A stretch of DNA of 64,000 bases. It comes from Cinclus cinclus (Eukaryota > Chordata > Aves > Passeriformes > Cinclidae). Each line of letters starts with the position of its first letter. Within the stretch, counting starts at the first letter, position 1. Position numbers and translations under genes: made by a program. Of the stretch, positions 23,357 through 36,014 are shown in pieces. Location of the stretch: assembly GCF_963662255.1 (NCBI RefSeq), contig NW_026912151.1, positions 124,001 through 188,000 of the forward strand, read 5' to 3'. The notes below the pieces were generated by a model, which ran no database searches, was not told where the DNA came from, and saw nothing but the letters and a program-made list of their open reading frames with translations.

Positions 23357-25200
23357 TGGGCCTCCGATGGCAGCCAGGTTTGGAGGAGGGGGCAGCTTTG
23401 GTCTGGGAGAAATCCTCGTCCTTATGGAATTTTTGTAGGCAAAAGCCCTGCATGGGCCGCCGGCAAGTTAACTCCGAAAGGAGGCACTTTTCCCCAAGAA
23501 GCCAAACTCAAGAGCCCACTTGGCATATGTCATTTTGTAGGGCGCGTTTGGGCCTCCGATGGCAGCCAGGTTTGGAGGAGGGGGCAGCTTTGGTCTGGGA
23601 GAAATCCTCGTCCATATGGAATTTTTGTAGGCAAAAGCCCAGGACGGGCCGCAGGCAAGTTAGGCAAGTTGGCTTGGAAAGGAGGCACTTTTCCCCAAGA
23701 AGCCAAACTCAAGAACCCACAATGCAGATGTCCTTTTGTAGGGCGCGTTTGGGCCTCCGATGGCAGCCAGGTTTGGAGGAGGGGGCAGCTTTGGTCTGGG
23801 AGAAATCCTCGTCCTTATGGAATTTTTGTAGGCACAAGCCCAGGACGGGCCGCAGGCAAGTTGGCTTTGAAAGGAGGCACTTTCCCCCAAGAAGCCAAAC
23901 TCAAGAGCCCACTTGGCAGGTGTCATTTTGTAGGGCGCGTTTGGGCCTCCGATGGCAGTCAGGTTTGGAGGAGGGGGCAGCTTTGGTCTGGGAGAAATCC
24001 TCGTCCTTATGGAATTTTTGTCGGCAAAAGCCCTGCATGGGCCGCAGGCAAGTTGACTCCGAAAGGAGGCACTTTTCCCCAGGAAGCCAAACTCAAGAGC
24101 CCACTTGGCAGATGTCCGTTTGTAGGGCGCGTTTGGGCCTCCGATGGCAGCCAGGTTTGGAGGAGGGGGCAGCTTTGTTCTGGGAGAAATCCTCGTCCTT
24201 CTGGAATTTTTGTACTCAAAAGCTCAGGACGGGCCGCAGGCAAGTTAGGCAAGTTGGCTCCGAAAGGAGGCACTTTTCCCCAAGAAGCCAAACTCAAGAG
24301 CCCACTTGGCAGATGTCATTTTGTAGGGCGCGTTTGGGCCTCTGATGGCAGCCAGGTTTGGAGGAGGGGGCAGCTTTGGTCTGGGAGAAATCCTCGTCCT
24401 TATGGAATTTTTGTAGTCTAAAGCCCAGCACGGGCCGCAGGCTAGTTAGGCAAGTTGGCTATGAAAGGAGGCACTTTTCCGCAAGAAGCCAAACTCAAGA
24501 GCCCACTTGGCAGGTGTCATTTTGTAGGGCGCGTTTGGGCCTCCGATGGCAGCCAGGTTTGGAGGAGGGGGCAGCTTTGGTCTGGGAGAAATCCTCGTCC
24601 TTATGGAATTTTTGTAGGCAAAAGCCCAGGACGGGCGGCAGGCAAGTTGGCTTTGAAAGGAGGCACTTCCACCCAAGAAGCCAAACTCAAGAGCCCACTT
24701 GGCAGGTGTAATTTTGTAGGGCACGTTTGGGCCGCCAATGGCAGCCAGGTTTGGAGGAGGGGGCAGCTTTGGTCTGGGAGAAATCCTCGTCCTTCTGGAA
24801 TTTTTGGAGGCAAAAGCCCTGCATGGGCCACAGGCAAGTTGACTCCGAAAGGAGGCACTTTTCCCCAGGAAGCCAAACTCAAGAACCCTCAATGCAGGTG
24901 TCATTTTGTGGGGCGCGTTTGGGCCTCCGATGGCAGCCAGGTTTGGAGGAGGGGGCAGCTTTGGTCTGGGAGAAATCCTCGTCCTTATGGAATTTTTGGA
25001 GGCAAAAGCCCAGGACGGGCCGCAGGCAAGTTAGGCAAGTTGGCTTTGAAAGGAGGCACTTTCCCCCAAGAAGCCAAACTCAAGAGCCCACTTGGCAGAT
25101 GTCATTTTGTAGGGCGCGTTTGGGCCTCCGATGGCAGCCAGGTTTGGAGGAGCGGGCAGCTTTGGTCTGGGAGAAATCCTCGTCCTTATGGAATTTTTGG
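23357..25200 (+). repeat. 12-unit segment, second (partial) copy
   Basis: Matches 21010-22853. It lacks the two 1-bp deletions of the first copy, having ggaggcaaaag instead of gtagcaaaag. It also has private changes such as gggccgccaatgg near 24731. The gctatgaaagg block in it reappears at about 28965, 37595 and 46021, linking this region to the long HOR further right. Confidence 0.82.
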
Positions 25201-28200
25201 AGGCAAAAGCCCAGGACGGGCCGCAGGCAAGTTGGCTTTGAAAGGAGGCACTTCCACCCAAGAAGCCAAACTCAAGAGCCCACTTGGCAGATGTCATTTT
25301 GTAGGGCGCGTTTGGGCCTCCGATGGCAGCCAGGTTTGGAGGAGGGGGCAGCTTTGGTCTGGGAGAAATCCTCGTCCTTATGGAATTTTTGTAGGCAAAA
25401 GCCCTGCATGGGCCGCCGGCAAGTTGACTCCGAAAGGAGGCACTTTTCCCCAAGAAGCCAAACTCAAGAGCCCACTTGGCAGATGTCATTTTGTAGGGCG
25501 CGTTTGGGCCTCCGATGGCAGCCAGGTTTGGAGGAGGGGGCAGCTTTGGTCTGGGAGAAATCCTCGTCCTTATGGAATTTTTGTAGGCAAAAGCCCAGGA
25601 CGGGCCGCAGGCAAGTTAGGCAAGTTGGCTTTGAAAGGAGGCACTTTTCCCCAAGAAGCCAAACTCAAGAGCCCACTTGGCAGATGTCATTTTGTAGGGC
25701 GCGTTTGGGCCTCCGATGGCAGCCAGGTTTGGAGGAGGGGGCAGCTTTGGTCTGGGAGAAATCCTCGTCCTTATGGAATTTTTGTAGGCACAAGCCCAGG
25801 ACGGGCCGCAGGCAAGTTGGCTTTGAAAGGAGGCACTTTTCCCCAAGAAGCCAAACTCAAGAGCCCACTTGGCAGGTGTCATTTTGTAGGGCGCGTTTGG
25901 GCCTCTGATGGCAGCCAGGTTTGGAGGAGGGGGCAGTTTGGTCTGGGAGAAATCCTCGTCCTTATGGAATTTTTGTAGGCAAAAGCCCTGCATGGGCCGC
26001 CGGCAAGTTGACTCCGAAAGGAGGCACTTTTCCCCAGGAAGCCAAACTCAAGAGCCCACTTGGCAGATGTCCGTTTGTAGGGCGCGTTTGGGCCTCCGAT
26101 GGCAGCCAGGTTTGGAGGAGGGGGCAGCTTTGTTCTGGGAGAAATCCTCGTCCTTCTGGAATTTTTGTACTCAAAAGCCCAGCACGGGCCGCAGGCTAGT
26201 TAGGCAAGTTGACTCCGAAAGGAGGCACTTTTCCGCAAGAAGCCAAACTCAAGAGCCCACTTGGCAGATGTCATTTTGTAGGGCGCGTTTGGGCCTCCGA
26301 TGGCAGCCAGGTTTGGAGGAGGGGGCAGCTTTGGTCTGGGAGAAATCCTCGTCCTTCTGGAATTTTTGGAGGCAAAAGCCCTGCATGTGCCGCAGGCAAG
26401 TTGACTCCGAAAGGAGGCACTTTTCCCCAGGAAGCCAAACTCAAGAACCCTCAATGCAGGTGTCATTTTGTGGGGCGCGTTTGGGCCTCCGATGGCAGCC
26501 AGGTTTGGAGGAGGGGGCAGCTTTGGTCTGGGAGAAATCCTAGTCCTTATGGAATTTTTGTAGGCAAAAGCCCAGGACGGGCCGCAGGCAAGTTAGGCAA
26601 GTTGGCTTTGAAAGGAGGCACTTTTCCCCAAGAACCCAAACTCAAGAGCCCACTTGGCAGATGTCATTTTGTAGGGCGCGTTTGGGCCTCCGATGGCAGC
26701 CAGGTTTGGAGGAGGGGGCAGCTTTGGTCTGGGAGAAATCCTCGTCCTTATGGAATTTTTGTAGGCACAAGCCCAGGACGGGCCGCAGGCAAGTTGGCTT
26801 TGAAAGGAGGCACTTTTCCCCAAGAAGCCAAACTCAAGAGCCCACTTGGCAGATGTCATTTTGTAGGGCGCGTTTGGGCCTCCGATGGCAGCCAGGTTTG
26901 GAGGAGGGGGCAGCTTTGGTCTGGGAGAAATCCTCGTCCTTCTGGAATTTTTGGAGGCAAAAGCCCTGCATGTGCCGCAGGCAAGTTGACTCCGAAAGGA
27001 GGCACTTTTCCCCAGGAAGCCAAACTCAAGAACCCTCAATGCAGGTGTCATTTTGTGGGGCGCGTTTGGGCCTCCGATGGCAGCCAGGTTTGGAGGAGGG
27101 GGCAGCTTTGGTCTGGGAGAAATCCTCGTCCTTATGGAATTTTTGTAGGCAAAAGCCCAGGACGGGCCGCAGGCAAGTTAGGCAAGTTGGCTCCGAAAGG
27201 AGGCACTTTTCCCCAAGAAGCCAAACTCAAGAGCCCACTTGGCAGATGTCATTTTGTAGGGCGCGTTTGGGCCTCCGATGGCAGCCAGGTTTGGAGGAGG
27301 GGGCAGCTTTGGTCTGGGAGAAATCCTCGTCCATATGGAATTTTTGTAGGCAAAAGCCCAGGACGGGCCGCAGGCAAGTTAGGCAAGTTGGCTTGGAAAG
27401 GAGGCACTTTTCCCCAAGAAGCCAAACTCAAGAACCCACAATGCAGATGTCCTTTTGTAGGGCGCGTTTGGGCCTCCGATGGCAGCCAGGTTTGGAGGAG
27501 GGGGCAGCTTTGGTCTGGGAGAAATCCTCGTCCTTATGGAATTTTTGTAGGCACAAGCCCAGGACGGGCCGCAGGCAAGTTGGCTTTGAAAGGAGGCACT
27601 TTTCCCCAAGAAGCCAAACTCAAGAGCCCACTTGGCAGGTGTCATTTTGTAGGGCGCGTTTGGGCCTCCGATGGCAGCCAGGTTTGGAGGAGGGGGCAGC
27701 TTTGGTCTGGGAGAAATCCTCGTCCTTATGGAATTTTTGTAGGCAAAAGCCCTGCATGGGCCGCCGGCAAGTTGACTCCGAAAGGAGGCACTTTTCCCCA
27801 GGAAGCCAAACTCAAGAGCCCACTTGGCAGATGTCCGTTTGTAGGGCGCGTTTGGGCCTCCGATGGCAGCCAGGTTTGGAGGAGGGGGCAGCTTTGTTCT
27901 GGGAGAAATCCTCGTCCTTCTGGAATTTTTGTACTCAAACGCCCAGCACGGGCCGCAGGCTAGTTAGGCAAGTTGACTCCGAAAGGAGGCACTTTTCCCC
28001 AAGAAGCCAAACTCAAGAGCCCACTTGGCAGATGTCATTTTGTAGGGCGCGTTTGGGCCTCCGATGGCAGCCAGGTTTGGAGGAGGGGGCAGCTTTGGTC
28101 TGGGAGAAATCCTCGTCCTTCTGGAATTTTTGGAGGCAAAAGCCCTGCATGTGCCGCAGGCAAGTTGACTCCGAAAGGAGGCACTTTTCCCCAGGAAGCC

Positions 28201-29753
28201 AAACTCAAGAACCCTCAATGCAGGTGTCATTTTGTGGGGCGCGTTTGGGCCTCCGATGGCAGCCAGGTTTGGAGGAGGGGGCAGCTTTGGTCTGGGAGAA
28301 ATCCTCGTCCTTATGGAATTTTTGTAGGCAAAAGCCCAGGACGGGCCGCAGGCAAGTTAGGCAAGTTGGCTCCGAAAGGAGGCACTTTTCCCCAAGAAGC
28401 CAAACTCAAGAGCCCACTTGGCAGATGTCATTTTGTAGGGCGCGTTTGGGCCTCCGATGGCAGCCAGGTTTGGAGGAGGGGGCAGCTTTGGTCTGGGAGA
28501 AATCCTCGTCCTTATGGAATTTTTGTCGGCAAAAGCCCTGCATGGGCCGCAGGCAAGTTGACTCCGAAAGGAGGCACTTTTCCCCAGGAAGCCAAACTCA
28601 AGAGCCCACTTGGCAGATGTCCGTTTGTAGGGCGCGTTTGGGCCTCCGATGGCAGCCAGGTTTGGAGGAGGGGGCAGCTTTGTTCTGGGAGAAATCCTCG
28701 TCCTTCTGGAATTTTTGTACTCAAAAGCTCAGGACGGGCCGCAGGCAAGTTAGGCAAGTTGGCTCCGAAAGGAGGCACTTTTCCCCAAGAAGCCAAACTC
28801 AAGAGCCCACTTGGCAGATGTCATTTTGTAGGGCGCGTTTGGGCCTCTGATGGCAGCCAGGTTTGGAGGAGGGGGCAGCTTTGTTCTGGGAGAAATCCTC
28901 GTCCTTCTGGAATTTTTGTAGTCTAAAGCCCAGCACGGGCCGCAGGCTAGTTAGGCAAGTTGGCTATGAAAGGAGGCACTTTTCCGCAAGAAGCCAAACT
29001 CAAGAGCCCACTTGGCAGGTGTCATTTTGTAGGGCGCGTTTGGGCCTCCGATGGCAGCCAGGTTTGGAGGAGGGGGCAGCTTTGGTCTGGGAGAAATCCT
29101 CGTCCTTATGGAATTTTTGTAGGCAAAAGCCCAGGACGGGCCACAGGCAAGTTGGCTTTGAAAGGAGGCACTTCCACCCAAGAAGCCAAACTCAAGAGCC
29201 CACTTGGCAGATGTCATTTTGTAGGGCGCGTTTGGGCCTCCGATGGCAGCCAGGTTTGGAGGAGGGGGCAGCTTTGGTCTGGGAGAAATCCTCGTCCTTC
29301 TGGAATTTTTGGAGGCAAAAGCCCTGCATGTGCCGCAGGCAAGTTGACTCCGAAAGGAGGCACTTTTCCCCAGGAAGCCAAACTCAAGAACCCTCAATGC
29401 AGGTGTCATTTTGTGGGGCGCGTTTGGGCCTCCGATGGCAGCGAGGTTTGGAGGAGGGGGCAGCTTTGGTCTGGGAGAAATCCTCGTCCTTATGGAATTT
29501 TTGTAGGCAAAAGCCCAGGACGGGCCGCAGGCAAGTTAGGCAAGTTGGCTCCGAAAGGAGGCACTTTTCCCCAAGAAGCCAAACTCAAGAGCCCACTTGG
29601 CAGATGTCATTTTGTAGGGCGCGTTTGGGCCTCCGATGGCAGCCAGGTTTGGAGGAGGGGGCAGCTTTGGTCTGGGAGAAATCCTCGTCCTTATGGAATT
29701 TTTGGAGGCAAAAGCCCAGCACGGGCCGCAGGCAAGTTAGGCAAGTTGGCTTT
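25201..29753 (+). repeat. Transitional zone upstream of the 8.4-kb HOR
   Basis: The unit order resembles the HOR but not in its register. Segments match the HOR at offsets of 8,235 bp (27249, 27379 and 27964 versus 35484, 35614 and 36199) and 8,628 bp (28960 versus 37588), against 8,426 further right. A stretch from about 25690 to 26600 recurs at about 27453-28364 (offset 1,763 then 1,764). The step comes from a 1-bp deletion at about 25936. One extra 201-bp unit (from about 29553) is absent from the later copies. Confidence 0.78.
25825..26015 (+). repeat. 191-bp unit (C lost in gcagctttgg)
   Basis: Reads gggcagtttggtctggg at about 25932. This is the only 1-bp deletion I saw at this site. 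Confidence 0.86.
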
Positions 29754-32111
29754 GAAAGGAGGCACTTTCCCCCAAGAAGCCAAACTCAAGAGCCCACTTG
29801 GCAGATGTCATTTTGTAGGGCGCGTTTGGGCCTCCGATGGCAGCCAGGTTTGGAGGAGCGGGCAGCTTTGGTCTGGGAGAAATCCTCGTCCTTATGGAAT
29901 TTTTGGAGGCAAAAGCCCTGCATGGGCCGCAGGCAAGTTGGCTTTGAAAGGAGGCACTTCAACCCAAGAAGCCAAACTCAAGAGCCCACTTGGCAGATGT
30001 CATTTTGTAGGGCGCGTCTGGGCCTCCGATGGCAGCCAGGTTTGGAGGAGGGGGCAGCTTTGGTCTGGGAGAAATCCTCGTCCTTATGGAATTTTTGTAG
30101 GCAAAAGCCCTGCATGGGCCGCCGGCAAGTTGACTCCGAAAGGAGGCACTTCCACCCAAGAAGCCAAACTCAAGAGCCCACTTGGCAGATGTCATTTTGT
30201 AGGGCGCGTTTGGGCCTCCGATGGCAGCCAGGTTTGGAGGAGCGGGCAGCTTTGGTCTGGGAGAAATCCTCGTCCTTATGGAATTTTTGTAGGCAAAAGC
30301 CCAGGATGGGCCGCAGGCAAGTTAGGCAAGTTGGCTTTGAAAGGAGGCACTTTTCCCCAAGAAGCCAAACTCAAGAACCCACAATGCAGATGTCCTTTTG
30401 TAGGGCGCGTTTGGGCCTCCGATGGCAGCCAGGTTTGGAGGAGGGGGCAGCTTTGTTCTGGGAGAAATCCTCGTCCTTCTGGAATTTTTGTACTCAAAAG
30501 CCCAGGACGGGCCGCAGGCAAGTTAGGCATTTTGGCTCCGAAAGGAGGCACTTTTCCCCAAGAAGCCAAACTCAAGAGCCCACTTGGCAGATGTCATTTT
30601 GTAGGGCGCGTTTGGGCCTCCGATGGCAGCCAGGTTTGGAGGAGGGGGCAGCTTTGGTCTGGGAGAAATCCTCGTCCTTATGGAATTTTTGTAGGCACAA
30701 GCCCAGGACGGGCCGCAGGCAAGTTGGCTTTGAAAGGAGGCACTTTTCCCCAAGAAGCCAAACTCAAGAGCCCTCAATGCAGGTGTCATTTTGTGGGGCG
30801 CGTTTGGGCCTCCGATGGCAGCCAGGTTTGGAGGAGGGGGCAGCTTTGGTCTGGGAGAAATCCTCGTCCTTATGGAATTTTTGTAGGCAAAAGCCCAGGA
30901 CGGGCCGCAGGCAAGTTAGGCAAGTTGGCTCCGAAAGGAGGCACTTTTCCCCAAGAAGCCAAACTCAAGAGCCCACTTGGCAGATGTCATTTTGTGGGGC
31001 GCGTTTGGGCCTCTGATGGCAGCCAGGTTTGGAGGAGGGGGCAGCTTTGGTCTGGGAGAAATCCTCGTCCTTATGGAATTTTTGTAGTCTAAAGCCCAGC
31101 ACGGGCCGCAGGCTAGTTAGGCAAGTTGGATTTGAAAGGAGGCACTTTCCCCCAAGAAGCCAAACTCAAGAGACCACTTGGCAGATGTCATTTTGTAGGG
31201 CGCGTTTGGGCCTCCGATGGCAGCCAGGTTTGGAGGAGGGGGCAGCTTTGGTCTGGGAGAAATCCTCGTCCTTATGGAATTTTTGTAGGCAAAAGCCCAG
31301 GACGGGCCGCAGGCAAGTTGGCTTTGAAAGGAGGCACTTCCACCCAAGAAGCCAAACTCAAGAGCCCACTTGGCAGATGTCATTTTGTAGGGCGCGTTTG
31401 GGCCTCCGATGGCAGCCAGGTTTGGAGGAGGGGGCAGCTTTGGTCTGGGAGAAATCCTCGTCCTTATGGAATTTTTGGAGGCAAAAGCCCTGCATGGGCC
31501 GCAGGCAAGTTGACTCCGAAAGGAGGCACTTTTCCCCAGGAAGCCAAACTCAAGAACCCTCAATGCAGGTGTCATTTTGTGGGGCGCGTTTGGGCCTCCG
31601 ATGGCAGCCAGGTTTGGAGGAGGGGGCAGCTTTGGTCTGGGAGAAATCCTCGTCCTTCTGGAATTTTTGTAGGCAAAAGCCCAGGACGGGCCGCAGGCAA
31701 GTTAGGCAAGTTGGCTCCGAAAGGAGGCACTTTTCCCCCGGAAGCCAAACTCCAGAACCCTCAATGCAGATGTCATTTTGTGGGGCGCGTTTGGGCCTCC
31801 GATGGCAGCCAGGTTTGGAGGAGGGGGCAGCTTTGGTCTGGGAGAAATCCTCGTCCTTATGGAATTTTTGTAGTCTAAAGCCCAGCACGGGCTGCAGGCA
31901 AGTTGGCTTTGAAAGGAGGCACTTTCACCTAAGAAGCCAAACTCAGGAGCCCACTTGGCAGATGTCATTTTGTAGGGCGCGTTTGGGCCACCGATGGCAG
32001 CCAGGTTTGGAGGAGGGGGCAGCTTTGGTCTGGGAGAAATCCTCGTCCGTATGGAATTTTTGTAGGCAAAAGCCCAGAATGGGCCGCAGGCTGGTTAGGC
32101 AAGTTGGCTTT
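29754..32111 (+). repeat. 8,426-bp HOR, 3' part of an upstream copy
   Basis: In exact register with the next copy: the anchor at 29754 matches 38180, and later anchors stay 8,426 bp apart up to the copy boundary. Shared rare changes include gcgcgtctggg, the gagcgggcag variant, gttggatttgaaagg and agagaccacttgg. One interval, 31858-31996, carries a different unit type from the later copies. Confidence 0.86.
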
Positions 32112-33089
32112 GAAAGGAGGCACTTTTCCGCAAGAAGCCAAACTCAAGAGCCCACTTGGCAGGTGTCATTTTGTAGGGCGCGTTTGGGCCTCCGATGGCA
32201 GCCAGGTTTGGAGGAGGGGGCAGCTTTGGTCTGGGAGAAATCCTCGTCCTTATGGAATTTTTGTAGGCAAAAGCCCAGGACGGGCCACAGGCAAGTTGGC
32301 TTTGAAAGGAGGCACTTCCACCCAAGAAGCCAAACTCAAGAGCCCACTTGGCAGATGTCATTTTGTAGGGCACGTTTGGGCCTCTGATTGCAGCCAGGTT
32401 TGGAGGAGGGGGCAGCTTTGGTCTGGGAGAAATCCTCGTCCTTATGGAATTTTTGTAGGCAAAAGCCCTGCATGGGCCGCCGGCAAGTTGACTCCGAAAG
32501 GAGGCACTTTTCCCCAAGAAGCCAAACTCAAGAGCCCACTTGGCAGATGTCATTTTGTAGGGCGCGTTTTGGCCTCCGATGGCAGCCAGGTTTGGAGGAG
32601 GGGGCAGCTTTGGTCTGGGAGAAATCCTCGTCCTTCTGGAATTTTTGTACTCAAAAGCCCAGGACGGGCCGCAGGCAAGTTAGGCAAGTTGGCTCCGAAA
32701 GGAGGCACTTTTCCCCAGGAAGCCAAACTCCAGAACCCTCAATGCAGATGTCATTTTGTGGGGCGCGTTTGGGCCTCCGATGGCAGCCAGGTTTGGAGGA
32801 GGGGGCAGCTTTGGTCTGGGAGAAATCCTCGTCCTTATGGAATTTTTGTAGTCTAAAGCCCAGCACGGGCTGCAGGCAAGTTGGCTTTGAAAGGAGGCAC
32901 TTTCACCTAAGAAGCCAAACTCAGGAGCCCACTTGGCAGATGTCATTTTGTAGGGCGCGTTTGGGCCACCGATGGCAGCCAGGTTTGGAGGAGGGGGCAG
33001 CTTTGGTCTGGGAGAAATCCTCGTCCTTATGGAATTTTTGTAGGCAAAAGCCCAGAATGGGCCGCAGGCTGGTTAGGCAAGTTGGCTTT
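32112..33089 (+). repeat. 978-bp 5-unit internal duplication, first copy (HOR A)
   Basis: The anchors at 32112 and 33090 are 978 bp apart (three 192-bp and two 201-bp units), and the units after each begin with the same series of variants. The same arrangement is inherited at 40538/41516 and 48964/49942, so this duplication is older than amplification of the 8,426-bp HOR. Confidence 0.84.
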
Positions 33090-34835
33090 GAAAGGAGGCA
33101 CTTTTCCGCAAGAAGCCAAACTCAAGAGCCCACTTGGCAGGTGTCATTTTGTAGGGCGCGTTTGGGCCTCCGATGGCAGCCAGGTTTGGAGGAGGGGGCA
33201 GCTTTGGTCTGGGAGAAATCCTCGTCCTTATGGAATTTTTGTAGGCAAAAGCCCAGGACGGGCCACAGGCAAGTTGGCTTTGAAAGGAGGCACTTCCACC
33301 CAAGAAGCCAAACTCAAGAGCCCACTTGGCAGATGTCATTTTGTAGGGCACGTTTGGGCCTCTGATTGCAGCCAGGTTTGGAGGAGGGGGCAGCTTTGGT
33401 CTGGGAGAAATCCTCGTCCTTATGGAATTTTTGTAGGCAAAAGCCCTGCATGGGCCGCCGGCAAGTTGACTCCGAAAGGAGGCACTTTTCCGCAAGAAGC
33501 CAAACTCAAGAGCCCACTTGGCAGATGTCATTTTGTAGGGCGCGTTTGGGCCTCCGATGGCAGCCAGGTTTGGAGGAGGGGGCAGCTTTGGTCTGGGAGA
33601 AATCCTCGTCCTTCTGGAATTTTTGTAGGCAAAAGCCCAGGACGGGCCGCAGGCAAGTTGGCTTTGAAAGGAGGCACTTCCACCCAAGAAGCCAAACTCA
33701 AGAGCCCACTTGGCAGATGTCATTTTGTAGGGCGCGTTTGGGCCTCCGATGGCAGCCAGGTTTGGAGGAGGGGGCAGCTTTGGTCTGGGAGAAATCCTCG
33801 TCCTTATGGAATTTTTGTAGGCAAAAGCCCAGGACGGGCCGCAGGCAAGTTGACTCCGAAAGGAGGCACTTTTCCCCAAGAAGCCAAACTCAAGAACCCT
33901 CAATGCAGGTGTCATTTTGTGGGGCGCGTTTGGGCCTCCGATGGCAGCCAGGTTTGGAGGAGGGGGCAGCTTTGGTCTGGGAGAAATCCTCGTCCTTATG
34001 GAATTTTTGGAGGCAAAAGCCCAGGACTGGCCGCAGTCAAGTTAGGCAAGTTGGCTCCGAAAGGAGGCACTTTTCCCCAGGAAGCCAAACTCCAGAACCC
34101 TCAATGCAGATGTCATTTTGTGGGGCGCGTTTGGGCCTCCGATGGCAGCCAGGTTTGGAGGAGGGGGCAGCTTTGGTCTGGGAGAAATCCTCGTCCTTAT
34201 GGAATTTTTGTCGTCTAAAGCCCAGCACGGGCTGCAGGCAAGTTGGCTTTGAAAGGAGGCACTTTCCCCCAAGAAGCCAAACTCAGGAGCCCACTTGGCA
34301 GATGTCATTTTGTAGGGCGCGTTTGGGCCTCCGATGGCAGCCAGGTTTGGAGGAGGGGGCAGCTTTGGTCTGGGAGAAATCCTCGTCCTTATGGAATTTT
34401 TGGAGGCAAAAGCCCAGAATGGGCCGCAGGCTAGTTAGGCAAGTTGGCTTTGAAAGGAGGCACTTTTCCGCAAGAAGCCAAACTCAAGAGCCCACTTGGC
34501 AGGTGTCATTTTGTAGGGCACGTTTGGGCCTCTGATGGCAGCCAGGTTTGGAGGAGGGGGCAGCTTTGGTCTGGGAGAAATCCTCGTCCTCATGGAATTT
34601 TTGTAGGCAAAAGCCCTGCATGGGCCGCCGGCAAGTTGACTCCGAAAGGAGGCACTTTTCCGCAAGAAGCCAATCTCAAGAGCCCACTTGGCAGATGTCA
34701 TTTTGTAGGGCGCGTTTGGGCCTCCGATGGCAGCCAGGTTTGGAGGAGGGGGCAGCTTTGGTCTGGGAGAAATCCTCGTCCTTATGGAATTTTTGTAGGC
34801 AAAAGCCCTGCATGGGCCGCCGGCAAGTTGACTCC

Positions 34836-36014
34836 GAAAGGAGGCACTTTTCCCCAGGAAGCCAAACTCAAGAGCCCACTTGGCAGATGTCCGTTTGTAG
34901 GGCGCGTTTGGGCCTCCGATGGCAGCCAGGTTTGGAGGAGGGGGCAGCTTTGTTCTGGGAGAAATCCTCGTCCTTCTGGAATTTTTGTACTCAAAAGCCC
35001 AGCACGGGCCGCAGGCTAGTTAGGCAAGTTGACTCCGAAAGGAGGCACTTTTCCCCAAGAAGCCAAACTCAAGAGCCCACTTGGCAGATGTCATTTTGTA
35101 GGGCGCGTTTGGGCCTCCGATGGCAGCCAGGTTTGGAGGAGGGGGCAGCTTTGGTCTGGGAGAAATCCTCGTCCTTATGGAATTTTTGTAGGCAAAAGCC
35201 CAGAATGGGCCGCAGGCAAGTTGACTCCGAAAGGAGGCACTTTTCCCCAGGAAGCCAAACTCAAGAACCCTCAATGCAGGTGTCATTTTGTGGGGCGCGT
35301 TTGGGCCTCCGATGGCAGCCAGGTTTGGAGGAGGGGGCAGCTTTGGTCTGGGAGAAATCCTCGTCCTTATGGAATTTTTGTAGGCAAAAGCCCAGGACGG
35401 GCCGCAGGCAAGTTAGGCAAGTTGGCTCCGAAAGGAGGCACTTTTACCCAAGAAGCCAAACTCAAGAGCCCACTTGGCAGATGTCATTTTGTAGGGCGCG
35501 TTTGGGCCTCCGATGGCAGCCAGGTTTGGAGGAGGGGGCAGCTTTGGTCTGGGAGAAATCCTCGTCCATATGGAATTTTTGTAGGCAAAAGCCCAGGACG
35601 GGCCGCAGGCAAGTTAGGCAAGTTGGCTTGGAAAGGAGGCACTTTTCCCCAAGAAGCCAAACTCAAGAACCCACTTGGCAGATGTCATTTTGTAGGGCGC
35701 GTTTGGGCCTCCGATGGCAGCCAGGTTTGGAGGAGGGGGCAGCTTTGGTCTGGGAGAAATCCTCGTCCTTATGGAATTTTTGTAGGCACAAGCCCAGGAC
35801 GGGCCGCAGGCAAGTTGGCTTTGAAAGGAGGCACTTCCACCCAAGAAGCCAAACTCAAGAGCCCACTTGGCAGATGTCATTTTGTAGGGCGCGTTTGGGC
35901 CTCCGATGGCAGCCAGGTTTGGAGGAGGGGGCAGCTTTGGTCTGGGAGAAATCCTCGTCCTTATGGAATTTTTGTAGGCAAAAGCCCTGCATGGGCCGCC
36001 GGCAAGTTGACTCC
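34836..36014 (+). repeat. 1,179-bp 6-unit internal duplication, first copy (HOR A)
   Basis: The anchors at 34836, 36015 and 37194 are each 1,179 bp apart, and unit types between 34836 and 36014 parallel those at 36015-37193. The pair is inherited at 43262-44440 and 44441-45619 in copy B. A related 1,179-bp spacing occurs at about 26785, 27964 and 29143. Confidence 0.8.

Noticed and set aside
33073..33915. 280-codon open frame on the - strand, with equals at 41499, 49925, 55983, 59902 and 19759
   Set aside because: Same cause on the opposite strand. The frames repeat with the HOR period and share no recognisable protein fold or motif.
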